DNA of 64,000 bases from Trichopria drosophilae (taxonomy: Eukaryota > Arthropoda > Insecta > Hymenoptera > Diapriidae): the NCBI GenBank assembly GCA_030407085.1, contig CM059582.1, positions 23,139,001 through 23,203,000 on the forward strand. The letters are read 5' to 3'. The notes below the pieces were generated by a model. The model was not told where the DNA came from. It did no database searches and saw only the letters and a program-made list of their open reading frames with translations. Position numbers and translations under genes: made by a program. Each line of letters opens with the position of its first letter. The first letter of the stretch is position 1. Of this stretch, positions 37,665 to 51,300 are shown piece after piece.

Positions 37665-39859
37665 AGTACTATTGTCTGACTATTCACAATAATACTACTT
37701 ATAATTATAATGACTGACGTAATTTTGATTTTACTACTTAATGTTTATATTCCACTTTCACAGAGACAAGTCAGTGTTACAAACGTAAGTCGCATTCCTG
37801 AAAGGAATCCCAAGTTTATGGTAACGAAGGGAATCCCAGGTGCACGTTTCTAAAATGCATTAATTAAAGGTTCGTAGTAAGATATGAATTACTCACAGGC
37901 TTTGCGACAAGAAGCGCGAAAGCGCCAACTTGCCAATCCGGTTATTCTTGAGACCATCCAACATCGCCGAAGCTGCGACATCCATATTTGCAGAGTTGTG
38001 GATCGCCGTGTAGAGGTTATGTTTGCCTTAAGGCTTAGGTTACTGCGTGACCGATCGACACGTGGGCTCTTGAACAGCACTCGTTGTCGTCTCAGTTAAG
38101 TGCACTAGGTTCCCTCGATAATCGACCCCATCGTCAATCAATGGACCGTCTTGAACTCCTTTCCACGTGATGGAACCCGATCTCCGGGCGACGACGAATT
38201 AGGGGTCGGTTGATATTTCAATGTACGGAGTAAGACAACAGTGGCAGCTTTCGATGGCCATAGTCGCTACCGCACTCTAGTCCACGTATCCTCGTAGCTC
38301 ATCGATCCTTACTGGAATCAAGGTTCGTTTGCTTTTGTCCGCAGTCTTCGTTCTGTACTAACAACTCGTTACACCCTTCTAACTTTCTCTCTATTGCTCC
38401 GCAAGGCGATGATAACAATTGTTCGATAAAACACTCTACACTAACGACGCGCAAAAAACTTGCGAAAAGTTCATTCGAAAAAAATGACAAATGTATCAAA
38501 GTCTACCAAATGACAAACGTGTCAAAGTCTTCTACCATCACATCGTTGAGCTAATAACGGCGATAACGGCACGATTTATTCGTTAATATGCAATGTACGA
38601 AAAAGCTGTGCGGATAATTCTAGCAAATTCTATGCTTCACTTACACTTTCACACTTTTCAGCAAATCTGCAGCCCTTTCGCCTCGCTACTGTGACTTACT
38701 TGCGGATGCACGAATAGGCAAAAACCTTTCGACTCACTGGGTGAGGGGTACATCGGCGTGTTCGATGTAACTTCTTATTCTACGTAACTAACTTAGGACT
38801 AACACTAGCAATTGCGTGCATCTACATTCGTTTATACGCGAAGCGTTGATTAACTATACGATCACACCGAGAACGATTTTGCAAATCGTTTCTGTATTTC
38901 TCGAGCAATCGAGTAGGCCTTTGGAAACTCTATGCGTAAGATTCGAGGATTGTTTTAGTCTCGAAATAAGTCGCCGACATTATCGTTCGGTTTACTCGAA
39001 CGGTACAGCGATAACCGTAATACTTAGTAATAATAATAACAGCAACGATTCAACGAACAGCACGAGGGCTATAACGAATGAATGAATAAACGCGATAAAA
39101 ACGCCTCATTCGCCACGACATCTCAATCAGCGTCGCGCCAGCCGAAAAAGATGCTGGCTCTGGGGGTAGTCGCTACATCGATGGCGACATCGATATCGAT
39201 CTCGAAACCAGTAACGGAATCGGTAGCGCAGTACAACTTCCAACCAAGACGAGACCCGACAGGTGCGTCGCTCTATGCAACCTGAGTCCAGCGCCGTGGA
39301 TATTTTCCTTGATGAGGTAAACAATCGATATGCTGCACTATTATGACGACCCGTCGTCCTCGCGCGTAGAACCATGTACACACAAGGAGGCGAAGCTTAT
39401 TAATCTGCTGCCCGCTGCCGGTAATTATCGGCTTCCGAAATGGTGCGCGTTAACGAGCAGCGTCGATCGCTAGTGGTACCACTATCTGCTGTCTCCAAGT
39501 CTTCCAATGATACCACTTCATTCGACCAATAACAAGAGCCCCCTACCAATGATGTCCTCTCCTCTCGTATCCTCTGTTGGCTCGTGCACGAGACGACGTC
39601 GGTGCATATGTAGGGATGTTTTTCCTCTCTTCGTCACTCTCTTTCACTCACGCACTCACTCGCACTGTTTCCTGCCTCTATTTATTTATCCAACCACGAA
39701 GGTGTCCCTTATTTTTTGTGTCCTTCCGTTTTTTGGAAAAACTCAATCCGGAAGCTACGTCCTGTCGATCACCGTGACAGCGAGATGTGGTACCGCGTGA
39801 CGTAGAAAAATGGTCAACGGTGATGCGTACGACAGTGTATAAGAGTCTATCCCACTGGT
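37665..39859. other. CpG-rich block, continued
   Basis: Unusually rich in CG dinucleotides and poor in homopolymers. Overlapping open frames occur on both strands (for example 39082-39285 plus and 39127-39381 minus) with no recognisable proteins. 39000-39260 has (AAC/AAT)-rich and repeated CATCGATATCGAT words like those in long insect 5' UTRs. Includes AGTGGTACCACT, a 12-bp palindrome, at about 39472. It is likely promoter plus 5' untranslated sequence of an unidentified gene, direction unknown. Confidence 0.35.
38482..38533. repeat. Two-copy 26-bp tandem repeat
   Basis: AAATGACAAATGTATCAAAG and the next six bases recur immediately as AAATGACAAACGTGTCAAAG plus six, with only a few differences. 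Located inside the CpG-rich block. Could be paired binding sites or slippage. Confidence 0.85.
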
Positions 39860-40565
39860 GGGCGGTCAAGCCCTCTACCAAACGCGAACTCCCGCCGTAG
39901 TTGACGGTGTGACCTACTCGCACTGCTCTCAGCTGCTTCAACCCCCAGCTACGCCACCCCCGGTCGTTTTCAACCCCACCGAACTCTCGTCTTCCCCCAC
40001 CCACAAGCTACTTCCGCGCACACCTCCGCGAGCCGCACATCCACAAACCCCCCTTGCCCACCCGCAAGCTCACTCTCCTTCTCTGTCGCTTTCATACTCG
40101 AATTGCATACCCTGCTTCACCTTCTCCCCTTTTCCATCCATCTCCTTCTAATCTATTCCGCATTCGCAATCATTCTGTCTCAGTCTCCCCACCTTCCTTA
40201 TTGTTTCCATCTCTGTTTTGGTGCTTTCCACCAACTCACTCTCGTTTGCTCTCGGGGTCTCGTTTCGTGCTTTCGTTTTTCTCTTATTTGTCCACCGTGT
40301 TTTCAGTGTTCCCTACCTTTGTCTTTGCTTTCTCTACCTGCCTCTTGTTTCCAGTCACCCACATTTTCTCTACCGTACGCTCCCATTCCAACTAACTCGT
40401 ACTCACTTGTCTCCTTCTTCACCTTCGTTTACTCTATTTTTCTCATCACTGTTTCATTCCCATCGTCTAACCGTCGATCATGTTTTTAGTAGCTGTATTT
40501 TTCCTTATTTTCGCCGATTCCATTCGCATTTTATACCTTTTTATTCTCCTCGTACAATCCACTGA
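39860..40565. other. Pyrimidine-rich (C+T) strand-asymmetric tract
   Basis: From about 39940 the plus strand is dominated by C and T (CCCCCAGC..., CTCTCCTTCTCTGTC...), with the minus strand correspondingly GA-rich. Because TAA, TAG and TGA need purines, several plus-strand frames of 97-128 codons are open at once and have Pro/Ser/Leu/Phe-only composition. I treat them as compositional artefacts. GA-rich transcribed strands and GAGA-type sequence occur near insect promoters, so a minus-strand 5' end is possible. Confidence 0.5.
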
Positions 40566-42864
40566 TGTTTTCTTGAGCAAGATTTTTTTTTTAGTGTGGT
40601 GAAATTTATCTGAATAGTGCCGATTTCAAATCTCGGGTTAAGATAGAAGCCATCCATTCCTTTCTCCCGAATTCCCGAATCGAAGTGGTCCTTTGAGAGT
40701 TTGTCCTATCTTCGAGACTTTTCAACCGCATCATGCTGTCCTTAGATAAATGCACAAACGAATCGTGTGCGCGATAAGTAGCGCGAGTGCAGGGAGATAT
40801 TATGCATGAGCGAGATCCGCATGACAATCAGTAGTATCGATCGTGCTCGTGTCAGCCGAAGACGAATATACCGTAACGTTCGAATTCACCAATGATTGAT
40901 ATCTCTGTATACGGTTTCCGCAGCAACACCAATTATTAAATATAGCTTACGCATAATTGTGTACCAAGAACTCATGGAATAACCATATTAGTAAGGAAAA
41001 TGTTACCTTCCAACAGTATATACTCTGAGCAGGAGCAAATCGTGACTTTCTGTGTTTGACATTTGTTTTCAAGAAAGCCTGCAGTATATGAGTAATTCTA
41101 CAGAACTTTTAACTTTTCACTGTTCAAAATCATCAAAAATTATTTTATTGGCACACTAATGCTACATATTTTTTTAGCGTTTACAGCTCTTTAAGAGTAA
41201 AAAACAATTGGCGTAACTCGTTTTTTAATAAAGTTGTATAACGTTGAATAAAGTCAAAATTGAAACAAAACAATAACCTAATGGTGGATGCAGGTGTAGT
41301 TATATTATATATCTTATAGTTTTTATATTTAAAGGTAAGGTACTTGTTACAAGAAATATAGTTTTTTTACACATTATTAATTATCGCTAATAAAAGAATT
41401 TTAGAATTAAATCTTTCCTATTTTTAATACGGGAGTCTACATCAGCCGAAAAGGTAGTAATATATGTTTAGAAAAGTAAATTGAAAATGATTGAATCCAT
41501 TTATTAACATTCGGGCTTCATAGAGGCAATTCTAACCTCTTTATACGAGCTACTAAAAAATATCTAATTATTATAAGATCATATAAAGAGGGTAGAATTG
41601 CGCACGAATTTTGAAAATATTATTCAATCCTTTTTTTTAATGTAGATTATTACCTTATCGGCTGATGACCCTAGAAACCCCTCAAATAGCTGTTTTCAAT
41701 CTAGAAAAATGCTTATTTATTTCTTCGAATGTATGTCTCCACTCGAAAATGTTGTGTATTCGAACGAGTTAAGCACTGATTTGATGAATTTTTAGAGACC
41801 TCCTACAAAGTTAGTTTATGAGACACACGTAAGCCATGCTTCTTATTTTTGGGACTTTTAGTATAGAATTATTGTATGAAATTAAGAATTCAAAAAATGA
41901 AAAGTTATTTTCTCCATAATGAAAAAAGTAATAAATTCCCGAATTTGGAATAATCGAGGGACGCTTACATTTTAAGCTGCACAATTTTTTAGAAAATAAG
42001 CATACTCTTGGCATGCTGGTTATTAAAACCCCAAGATTATACGAAGATTCTCTGAAATTTTCAAAGTGATTGGATAAGTGCTACTTTTTTTTGTGATATA
42101 AAAATGAAATTTTTGGATTGTACGTTGTGAAATTCCGTAAAAATAGTACTCTACGTTCGTTTTTTTCCTTTCCAGTGGTTTATTATCTTGAAAAACATAT
42201 AAGGGCTAATATTTTAATATAACGTAAAAAAAGAATCTTGATCATTTAGTTCGATATTCATTTGTTTGCATATAGCACGATACTCCATATTGTGTTTTAA
42301 TATTATAACTTTTCTATTTGCAGTCAAATTTGGTTCGTAACACTTTGCCATATATTCATGTATTTATTACATCAATTTTAGTTCAGAACAGAAGATTTGT
42401 AGCCGTGATTCATGTCAAGATTTGCCCTGATTCAGTTTCAGTAGTGGTACTGGTATTCTATTCGTTTTTAATGAGTTTATTGAAAATCGACTAGATTAAT
42501 AAATTAATGCCGAAATGCACCAAATTTTTAATGAACTTTTAAAATTATTTTCCATAGACAAAAATTCAAAATTCTGAACTTACATTGATATAATTTTATA
42601 ATTTGTTATATTGGGTGTCATTAAAATGGCGGTTTACTCACAAGAGTTTTTCTATGATTATATGATGAACATTTATAAGTTCATATTTACCATATTTATA
42701 AAAGGAAATGAAGAGAAAAATGCCAATGGCTTTCAGGGGCACTGAATTCGAATCCAAACTCAGTAATTAAAAATGTAAAAATATAGGATCCAAGATAACG
42801 ACAAGAAATTTTGAAATGCGTGCAGTTGCAATTTTGTGAATTTAAATGTGAATACACATACTCC
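40566..42864. other. Transition to AT-rich desert
   Basis: CpG-rich character fades by about 40930. Beyond that only AT-rich sequence with chance frames. Confidence 0.5.
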
Positions 42865-42936
42865 TGGGTTTTTGAGAACGTTGAGTTCGAATTGGAGACA
42901 AACATTTCAAAATTCAAAATATCGGATACAAAATTT
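42865..42936 (+). repeat. Fragment of the GGCGGATCC repeat family
   Basis: GGGTTTTTGAGAACGTTGAG followed by TTCGAATTGGAGACAAACAT and TTCAAAATTCAAAATATCGG follows, in order, the left internal module of the 975-1467 MITE (GGAGTTTTCGGAACCGCTGA...). The neighbouring sequence from 42735 has another echo (CACTGAATTCGAATCC). No termini are visible. Confidence 0.5.
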
Positions 42937-43083
42937 CGAATATAAGATCGCGCCCAACAATTTCCACATCTGTAGATGGGAGGGAAAATGATTATGCATG
43001 TAAGTTTCAATACGATATGGTAATTATAAAGAGTGCGAGTTGACAAACGGACAAATCAAAAAGCCGATAGGTCCAAAAACCAT

Positions 43084-43240
43084 CAGCAAAAAAACCGACA
43101 GCAAAAAAACCGACAATCAAAAAGCGGGCAGATAGAAAAACTCCTTCACAACACTTCAGAAAACAAGTGTCTAATTGCCGATGTGTCTATTTTTTTATGT
43201 ATCGGCATTTTGACTATCGGTTTTTCCACTGTCGATTTTT
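43084..43240. repeat. Hairpin built on a 15-bp A-rich repeat
   Basis: CAGCAAAAAAACCGA occurs twice in tandem (43084-43098, 43099-43113), then degenerates. The inverse of 43190-43240 (with CGACAGTGGAAAAACCGATA) pairs with 43088-43140 at roughly three quarters of positions. CGAT/ATCGGCATTTT words spread on to 43262. It could be a small foldback element or an expanded simple repeat that was duplicated inversely. Confidence 0.65.
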
Positions 43241-43270
43241 CAAAACATATGATCGGCATTTTATGACCTG

Positions 43271-46200
43271 AATTACTTCCGCTATTTAGAACTCGGATAT
43301 TCCGATCTCAATTTATAACTCAACGTCATCCGAAATTCCCGAGTAACTATTTTCAAGTAAATTGCACAATTTTTAAGACATTTAAGACACACACAATTTT
43401 TAGTCCTCATGTTGGATTCGGCGATAATGAAGTAACTAACTAAAAAAATTGTTTTATCTAAAATATACGTCAAAAAGATGAAAAAGTAGGAACTAGCTAC
43501 TCCTTGAAAATCGTCTTCTTTTTTATTTCTCAATATTGTTGAATATATAAATTACAAATTGATATGTCTAAATATAGAATTCATTCCAAAGATAAAAAAA
43601 ATCTGATAATTTTACTTCGCAACAAAAACACATTTTCGAAAGTCTCTAAAGTTGCACAGAAGACAGGAGGTTTTAACTTCGTTTAGTTTAGTAGCTACAG
43701 TCAGTAGTTTACGATTTTAGCTGTGCATTCTATGGCAATCATTTAAAATATTTGGCATTGTAACACTTTGCCCTGATCTCCTACTAAGAAAGTTTTTTGG
43801 TGTTATTTTTTTGGAAATGAAGGTGCCGTTGATACTTCACTGTTTAATGGAACTCACGCATTATCTCCAGTAGCTTCAAGTGAACTTTACGACTTTACGG
43901 AGGAATGAACATTACGAGCGTCAGTTTTTCAATGTAAAATGCCATAAGCTATCTTCTTTTGAATAGCTGTGAGTGGCGGAATATATGTTACACTGACAAT
44001 AAAGTTTTTTATGGAGTCGGCCGATTCACAACTGTAGCTGGTTTAAAAATGGTTTTAATATGCAGTGAACAATTGGTCGAGTTATAAACAAAATATAACC
44101 AACACCATAATGGTAATATAGAATTTATTTGTTTAAGTTAAGCGTTTTCCGAAAATGTTCTTATTTTAGTGTTGCATAAAACAGAAGATTTCTTTTGTGT
44201 TAAAGTTGTATAGCTCTTGGCAAAAACTTAAACGGAATACAGTTTCTGAAATTTTTCTTGCTTATGACTTTCAAAGGTCGTCTTTTGGATATTTTATTAC
44301 TGTTGCTACGTGCATTAATAAAAGTACCGAGCTAGGTTTATTACAGAAACTACCATACTATGCAATTCAATTTTAATGGAACATTTGCTTGCTTATAAAA
44401 GTCACGTTTCGAAGTTGCATTAACTGTGTATGCAAAGAGATACACTTATAATAAATAAGAACATAGTAATCATAAACATTAATTGACACTCGCTTTGAAC
44501 TTTATGCCTTTTTAGTGTTAAATTCTGTAATTAGTTTTGTAATCATATTCGAAAATTCTGTTTGTTATTTTAGATTTTCCTTTGTGAATACCAGTATAAA
44601 GGCAAACTCATATGCTCTAGAAGACAATTCACATTTGTAACGATGTCATGGAATAACGTATTAAGCAATAATAGTAACGATGTAATTAAGTCGCATGTCC
44701 TAACGCTTTGAATTAATTACGATTAATTGTACTTTATTTTCCCAAAATACCTTTTATGACAATATTTATAAAATTATTTTACACTGTGGCCATATAGAAT
44801 ACAAAAAAAAATTTGGAATGTTTTAGATGTAAATTAAAATAACACATCGCGGAATGTAATTGAATGTCTTTCCGATTAGTTATTACCAAGAGAACTAAAA
44901 AGTCTTTTAATCTAAATTCCATTTTAAACTTTCTGCCTCCGATTTAATATAATATACAGAACAGGCGATTTTCGTTATTTTCAGCATAATTAATATTCCC
45001 CTAGTTACACGTTGAAAATTTCTCATTAGATTATACAATATATATAAATATATATATTAACAATATTTGCTCGAACTTCCTCCGTACTAGGAATATCACA
45101 TTTCAAAACAGAAAATGTAGAAGAAAATTACAGATACATCGTAATGAAACTCCGATATCTTCCATTAGTGAAAGGAACATATTAGTCGAAGCATTAACAT
45201 GCAAAATCTGTGAAATTGGAAATTTTCCAAATACATTTTGAAAATTCAAATTATTTCATGTTGTACGATTGTAGTCTAATAATATAGTCAAATACATTTT
45301 ATTTAAAACGTAGAAAAAAGTTACGTCGTCATTCACATAAAATCTTGTGAAAAATTGAAAAAGGATTTTATTTCAATTTTCAAAAATGATTTTAATTTAT
45401 TTTCGTATTATAATAAAATATGATATGAGTTTAAAAATGAATTCTTTTTTATCAAATACTTTTGCGAATGTGGAGAGACAACAATTTAGTTTTAAAATAT
45501 ATTTTAAGATTTGATAACTTGTCATTAACGCAAATATTTTCATTCCAGTTTATATTCAAAGTTATTGTCCCTGCCTCAAGAAATTCAATATGAATGTTGC
45601 AGCTTTGAAAAGACATCGTTCTTATTCTGAAAATTTTTGAACGTGTTTTATTTTTATGCACCATTGGTTACTATTTCTCATGCGCTTATATAACATTTTG
45701 AAACTGTCTCAAATATAAAATATATTGGAATGTTACCTATGAATTCATTTTGTTACGTTAGATATATTTTTTATTAAAATAAAATGGAATAGTTTATGAA
45801 GTGTTTAATTTATGCTCAAATATGCTTTAATAGTAAAACAATAATAAATTAATTTCTAATGAAAATTGCTATAAGAAAACATTGTAAGGGAAATTCTCAA
45901 ATAGTACATTCTAGGACGTGTTAAATTGGAAACACTCGCATAAAAAAGGGCTCTAATATAATAAACATTAATCTAGAATTTCAATCTTTTCATTTACTTA
46001 CGTTTTATAATCATAGCGCATAGTTTATCATTTTTAGAAAATAGCCGATACTTACGAGATACAAAAATATTGATTCGAAAGTAACAACATTTGTGAATAT
46101 CCGCAAAAATAAAGTACACAATGTCTTGACATTACAATGTGAACTTCGTCTGATTACGAATGTACTTTTTATCTTACAATTAAGTATTTTGTTCCAAACT

Positions 46201-49200
46201 ATTTAATGTTGATTGATGCCTATAAATGTAGAAAATCTTGTAAACAATATATAATCTGAGAATAAGGTGGACAAACTTAGAATAAAAATACTAGATACGT
46301 GTAGTTTTTGAATATTTCCTGTTAAGTTCTTCACTTCTACTTTTATTTATACCTATGTTTATTTCATAAAGTCCTTCATTCTCTTAATAGTATAACGTTA
46401 CTTCTGAAATAGTGACACCGTTCAAATAATATTGTCTAAAGCGATTTTAAGATATTTTCTAAATCGTACTTTATCATCAGAATAATATCACAACTACTGA
46501 ATAAGAACATTTAAGCAGATATACAAATGAATTTTAAATCCATGCTTTAATATATTCTATTCACATCTGAAACAAAACACTACAAAAATGTCATATTTTT
46601 AGATTGAATTTAGTTATATCAAGATATAAACTTCAGGCTAAAATTTCTTGAATTGCCTTCAAATAATTTGTTACGATTTTTTTCCAGAGCTTTCAATTTT
46701 TTTCGAAATTTTTTATTGTACTCGTTGAGTCGAAATTCTTTTAAAAATGACCAAAAGTTGCTAATTAATGTGAACATGTTATTTATTCCTTCATCATCGC
46801 ACTATGTTTCTTCTGCAAATGAAGCAAAAACAAACATTTATAAAAAAAAATACACGTTATGAATGTTACTTGCAATTTGAACCAGCGATGATATAAATAA
46901 CTAAAAAAAAATATTAGTCTATACGTTTAAACGGAGAAGACAGCTCCGAAAGACAAATGACATGTTTTAATTTCATTATTTATATAAGTTTCGCGGATTT
47001 TGAAATATATAATCATACCATTTTGGCATTTTCAGTTTACTCTAAGAATGATATATTTTGTAAATACAACACAAATTGTAAAATGGATTGAAATAAATGT
47101 TAGTATGTTGCATAATCTTTAAGAGAAATACATTGTTATGCACGAATTATGATTGACAAAAAGTAAAACCGAAAATTTTCAAAAAATTATACACCTGGAA
47201 CATAAAATCATAGCGATTTTTAGAATAATTCATTTTGGAAAATGTAAATTCATAGATCTGGAGTTGTAGTATTCATAAAAAATAATAATGGCCAGAAAAA
47301 TATGTTAGACTTTTGGTCAGCGTTAAAAGTCGGTAGAAAAAAGTTGAAATATTCCATATTTCGAAATAACAATGTACGAAGTAAAATGCTCGGATTAAAA
47401 GCTTTATTTAAGTTCATCAGAAAATATCCTACGAGGTTTTCAACATATGCAAAGGATCAGGATATATGACGCATTATTTGACGAGTGTGGAAATTCGGAG
47501 CGTTGACGAACCTTTGACCGATACACCATGTTTATTCAGTAAGTCGTTTTCAAAATAAAACAAAAGTTAATTTTTTAATTCATAAAAGTTACTTTTATAA
47601 TTAAATAAATTTGTCTATTATTCCACTGTATGATAATTGTTTTTGATAAAGATTTGTTTAACTATCAGGTTCAAATGATCTAGCGTGATTAATGCATGAT
47701 TGTTTATTTTCTGTATAAACATTTCAAATGTTACATTATGCAACACACACATTCATATCCTAACAACATTTGCTGTAATTCTATTGGCACTGCAAATATT
47801 ATAAATTAAAATCGTTTATTTTGGAAGATTTTCGGAATTGTATTGACGAACACCGTTAGAACCTGCCACGGTTATTAATTAGCAAGCATTAATCTTGGAG
47901 CGTAATAAACTGTACTGAATATATAAATTACGCATTTACATTGTAGCACGGAAAATACTAATGAATACATTATGTCAATTAAAGAAATACACACAAAACA
48001 GACTTCAATTCTAGACGGCGACACATCCAGTGGCTTTGCCAACTAAGATACAATACGCTACAGGTTACATTTGTAAATGCATTCAGATAATCTAGAGTAG
48101 AGATATTTGCATAGATTTCTAACAGTTTTTCAAACACTGAACAAGATATGTTTGTAAAGTCTACTCAAAAGTAAAATAAACCAATATGTTGACATTCAGA
48201 TGATTTGTTTTTAGTTCCCTAGTAAATTTTATACCACAGTGAAAAATATTTAATAATTCTTGGAAAAATTTTTATAACTTGTAGGATTATTTTTGAATTA
48301 ATATTCAATAAGAATTCGGCAATAAGAAAATCATTATAATGGTCATGTTTCCATAATTTCATATAAATAGTTAAGCAATAGAAATAGTAAGTAGTAAAAA
48401 TAAAAAATATCACGTATTTCTCGCAATTAAAAATTTCAGTTTTGTTAAAAAAAGAATATTTTACAGTACCCAATAAAGTATATTCATAAATGTTCGAGTT
48501 CAATTTACAAGAATGGTCTAAAATCCCTAACCTCAAATGTAATGGTTCTACTTTACATGTTTAATTATTACCGAACTTGTCATGAAAATTACGTTCTAAT
48601 GATGCTATAGGTCATTTTCAACACAAGTAATTTTATGTCGGCAGAACATAAGCCTATCACAACAGAATTTCAATATATTTAAGGTTATGTACTAGAAAAA
48701 TGTTATTTTTTATTGCTTTTCAATGATTTTTGTGCTGAAGACGATGGCTTGCAGATTTTTTTTTACCACCCATTTTCATTACGTGTGTCCATTCTTGGTT
48801 ATATTTGGATTGTTTTTGTAGCAAAAGAAACTTTACTTTTGTACATTGCAGTATCATTTCCGAACAGATTTTTTGTGATGAAAACGATGGGATTAGCAGA
48901 ATTTTCCATTGTCGAGAAGAGTGAGGTTAAATGTTTAAAAATGTGCATTTTTTGCTATACTTCGATTTAGTTTATAGCAAAACAATTATCCTTATTATTT
49001 TGGAAAATTGCATGTGATAAGCAAATTTTGGTAACGTTTTTGTTGTTAGCATGAAAAATCCATTTAGAAATGATATCTAGTGTCGGACAACGTTTAGTAC
49101 TATTCTTATCATTCAAAATACATAACTAATCGATCACCTACAATATTATCATAAAATTATGCCGATTTTTATTTAACATTTTCGACTTATTGACATTTAG

Positions 49201-50119
49201 CCCAACAATGTCAAAACTATTCACATTATTCCTTTAAAACATACTTTTCTGTACTGGACATTTATGATTACAATTGAAAATGTATACGCGGCCGATAATA
49301 GACTAATAGATCCTTTTTTTCACAATTAATTTCCAGAATATTAGACATTGAAAAAACCAGTAAACATTGGATATAAAATTGAAGTAATTTTGTGATAATA
49401 AATGATAAAACATTGTTTATTAAATAATTTAAAAGAGTGCTTGTAGTGCTATATGCTACATCTCATGAAAAATGCCAGCAAAAATTGTTGCATACGGTAC
49501 ATAACCTCAGAAATTGCATATAATGCATTTTTCGAGTACATAACCTAAAATTTTTCGAAATCTTGTGGTGATGATCCGATTTTCCCCTAAAATTATTTCG
49601 GAAATTAGATGATTTTAACAACATCCGAAACCCGCTTTTTTGCAAACCTATACTGTCAAATTCCCTAACTATTTTCCCGATATTTTCCGGTTATACATGA
49701 ATCTTTAAGATATTCTTTCATCCATGGTAAAAAAGATACCGAAATTTTTGTTAAAATAACTGCAGTTACATTAAAACGAATCTTCATACATGGAAAGTGT
49801 GTAGAAGTAAGTACTCACTCCGAAATAATGAAACACCTCGTGTTAGAAAAGTTATATTTTTTGGTTTCATCCTATAAAGATTGAATTTTCACTGGAAAAT
49901 AATTAAAAACAGTAAAAAGCCAATTCAATACAGAAGGAATACTCATGATAATATACAAAAAATGACGAATAAAAATATTCACGCATCAACATGGCTGCTG
50001 TTACTGCGATGGCAACACCTTAATAAAAATTTAACAATTTACAAGCATAAAATGAAAGAGGAAATTTATGTAAAAAATCGGCCACAACACTAAACCCTAT
50101 AATAAAATATTTTTGACCA
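43271..50119. other. AT-rich desert
   Basis: Nearly 7 kb with no gene, RNA or transposon terminus that I can support. 45040-45060 is an AT dinucleotide-like run. 47600-48010 and 49440-49680 are slightly less monotonous but unassigned. Confidence 0.5.
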
Positions 50120-50460
50120 AATTGAACAGTAGGGAAGCAGGGAGTTCAAGACGACAGCCTAGTAATCTGAACCCACGCGAACATAAAAGTTCAAAAATTC
50201 AACCATTCTTTCAAATTACGGGCCGCATTCCACCGCAACGGGTTTTTCCATAGTCCGCCCCTTTATACCACGACCTCCGGGTAGACTCGCGGCAAATTCC
50301 CGAGTCCAATCCCAAAAATTACAATCCCGACTTATCGCATCGAATTTAACGCTGCCGATAAATTTTCTGCTCTATTCCGAGAATAGCGTAGACCGACTGA
50401 AACGTTCGGTTAAATATGCATCGTTTGAATTTTGCATTCGACGATACCAGTATTCACAGA
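50120..50460. other. Small GC-richer block
   Basis: A 340-bp patch of balanced composition (CGGGCCGCATTCCACCGCAA, CCGACCTCCGGG-like words) in AT-rich DNA, ending just before the palindromic element at 50612. No reading frame of interest. Possible regulatory element. Confidence 0.3.
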
Positions 50461-50611
50461 ACTCAGCTAGTTCTTTACTCTTTAAATGAAATATTGATTA
50501 AGCTATGATCTGAACCTAAGTTTCTAATACGAATAATATCCTAATTCAATTACAATAAACGCTTAGTATCAGGAGTAATCTCATGATGTAACTAAATAGT
50601 TACCAAAACGT

Positions 50612-50979
50612 TAACTGAGTAGTGCGTGAACTATCAGAAAGACACATACATAACATGTCTGACCAATTTCATCTGTTACCACTTACTGTAAATTAACTTG
50701 TTATAAAGTAGCTTTTCAACGAGCTTGTAAGACAATTGTCTTATAATAACTTAATATTTGTTTAGTATTCATTTCACTTTTTAGTAATGTCCTCGACATC
50801 TTAAATAGAAATTTTGTGAAAATTTTTAAATTTTTATTAGTTATTATAAGACAATTTGTCTTATAAGCTCGCTGAAAAGCTACTTTATAACAAGTAAATT
50901 TACAGTAAGTGAATACAGACGAAATTGGTCAGACATGAATATGTTATACTTGTCCTGATAGTCTACGCACTACACAGTT
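50612..50979. mobile_element. Palindromic MITE-like element with 140-bp arms
   Basis: The left arm 50612-50751 and right arm 50839-50979 are inverted copies sharing GTAGTGCGT..ACTATCAG, GTCTGACCAATTTC, CTTACTGTAAATTAACTTGT and TATAAAGTAGCTTTTCA. Each arm ends internally in its own mini-hairpin, AAGACAATTGTCTT or a variant. The left arm lacks six bases (ATTCAT) present in the right arm and in the third copy. The 87-bp centre is AT-rich. No coding sequence. Class not assigned. Confidence 0.85.
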
Positions 50980-51082
50980 TACATCTCGGAAAATTTTGAG
51001 TTGGATCATGGGAATACTTCTTACGCTAAATGTTTATAATAATTGAAGTAATATATTGGGTCAAAAGAAATTTTCAGAGACG

Positions 51083-51260
51083 TAAATTGTGTAGTGTGTA
51101 GACTATCAGGAAGTCACAAACATAACATATTCATGTCTGACCAATTTCGTCTCTTTTCACTTACTGTAAATTAACTTTTTATAAAGTAGCTTTTCAACGA
51201 GCTTATATCGACCTCGACATCTTAAATAGAATTTTTGTGAAAATTCATAAATTTTTATTC
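51083..51260 (+). repeat. Third, internally deleted copy of the palindromic element
   Basis: In the same orientation as the left half of the element at 50612. It runs from TAAATTGTGTAGTG through GTCTGACCAATTTCGTC and TATAAAGTAGCTTTTCAACG, then jumps straight to CCTCGACATCTTAAATAG, omitting about 60 bp (including the mini-hairpin) found at 50730-50790. It ends in ATAAATTTTTATT with no right arm. This indicates a local partial duplication or a deletion at the hairpin. Confidence 0.8.
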
Positions 51261-51300
51261 ATGTCAATCAAGTGTACAATAAAAAGAACGTCAAACTCTA

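Noticed and set aside
40054..40565. Several overlapping plus-strand frames of 113-128 codons
   Set aside because: All plus frames are open together because the strand is nearly purine-free and cannot form stop codons; the peptides are low-complexity Ser/Pro/Leu/Phe.
42696..43046. 116-codon minus-strand frame
   Set aside because: It overlaps a decayed copy of the GGCGGATCC repeat family, so it is a by-product of repeat sequence.
45035..45060. AT dinucleotide-like run
   Set aside because: Too short and imperfect to call a microsatellite of interest.
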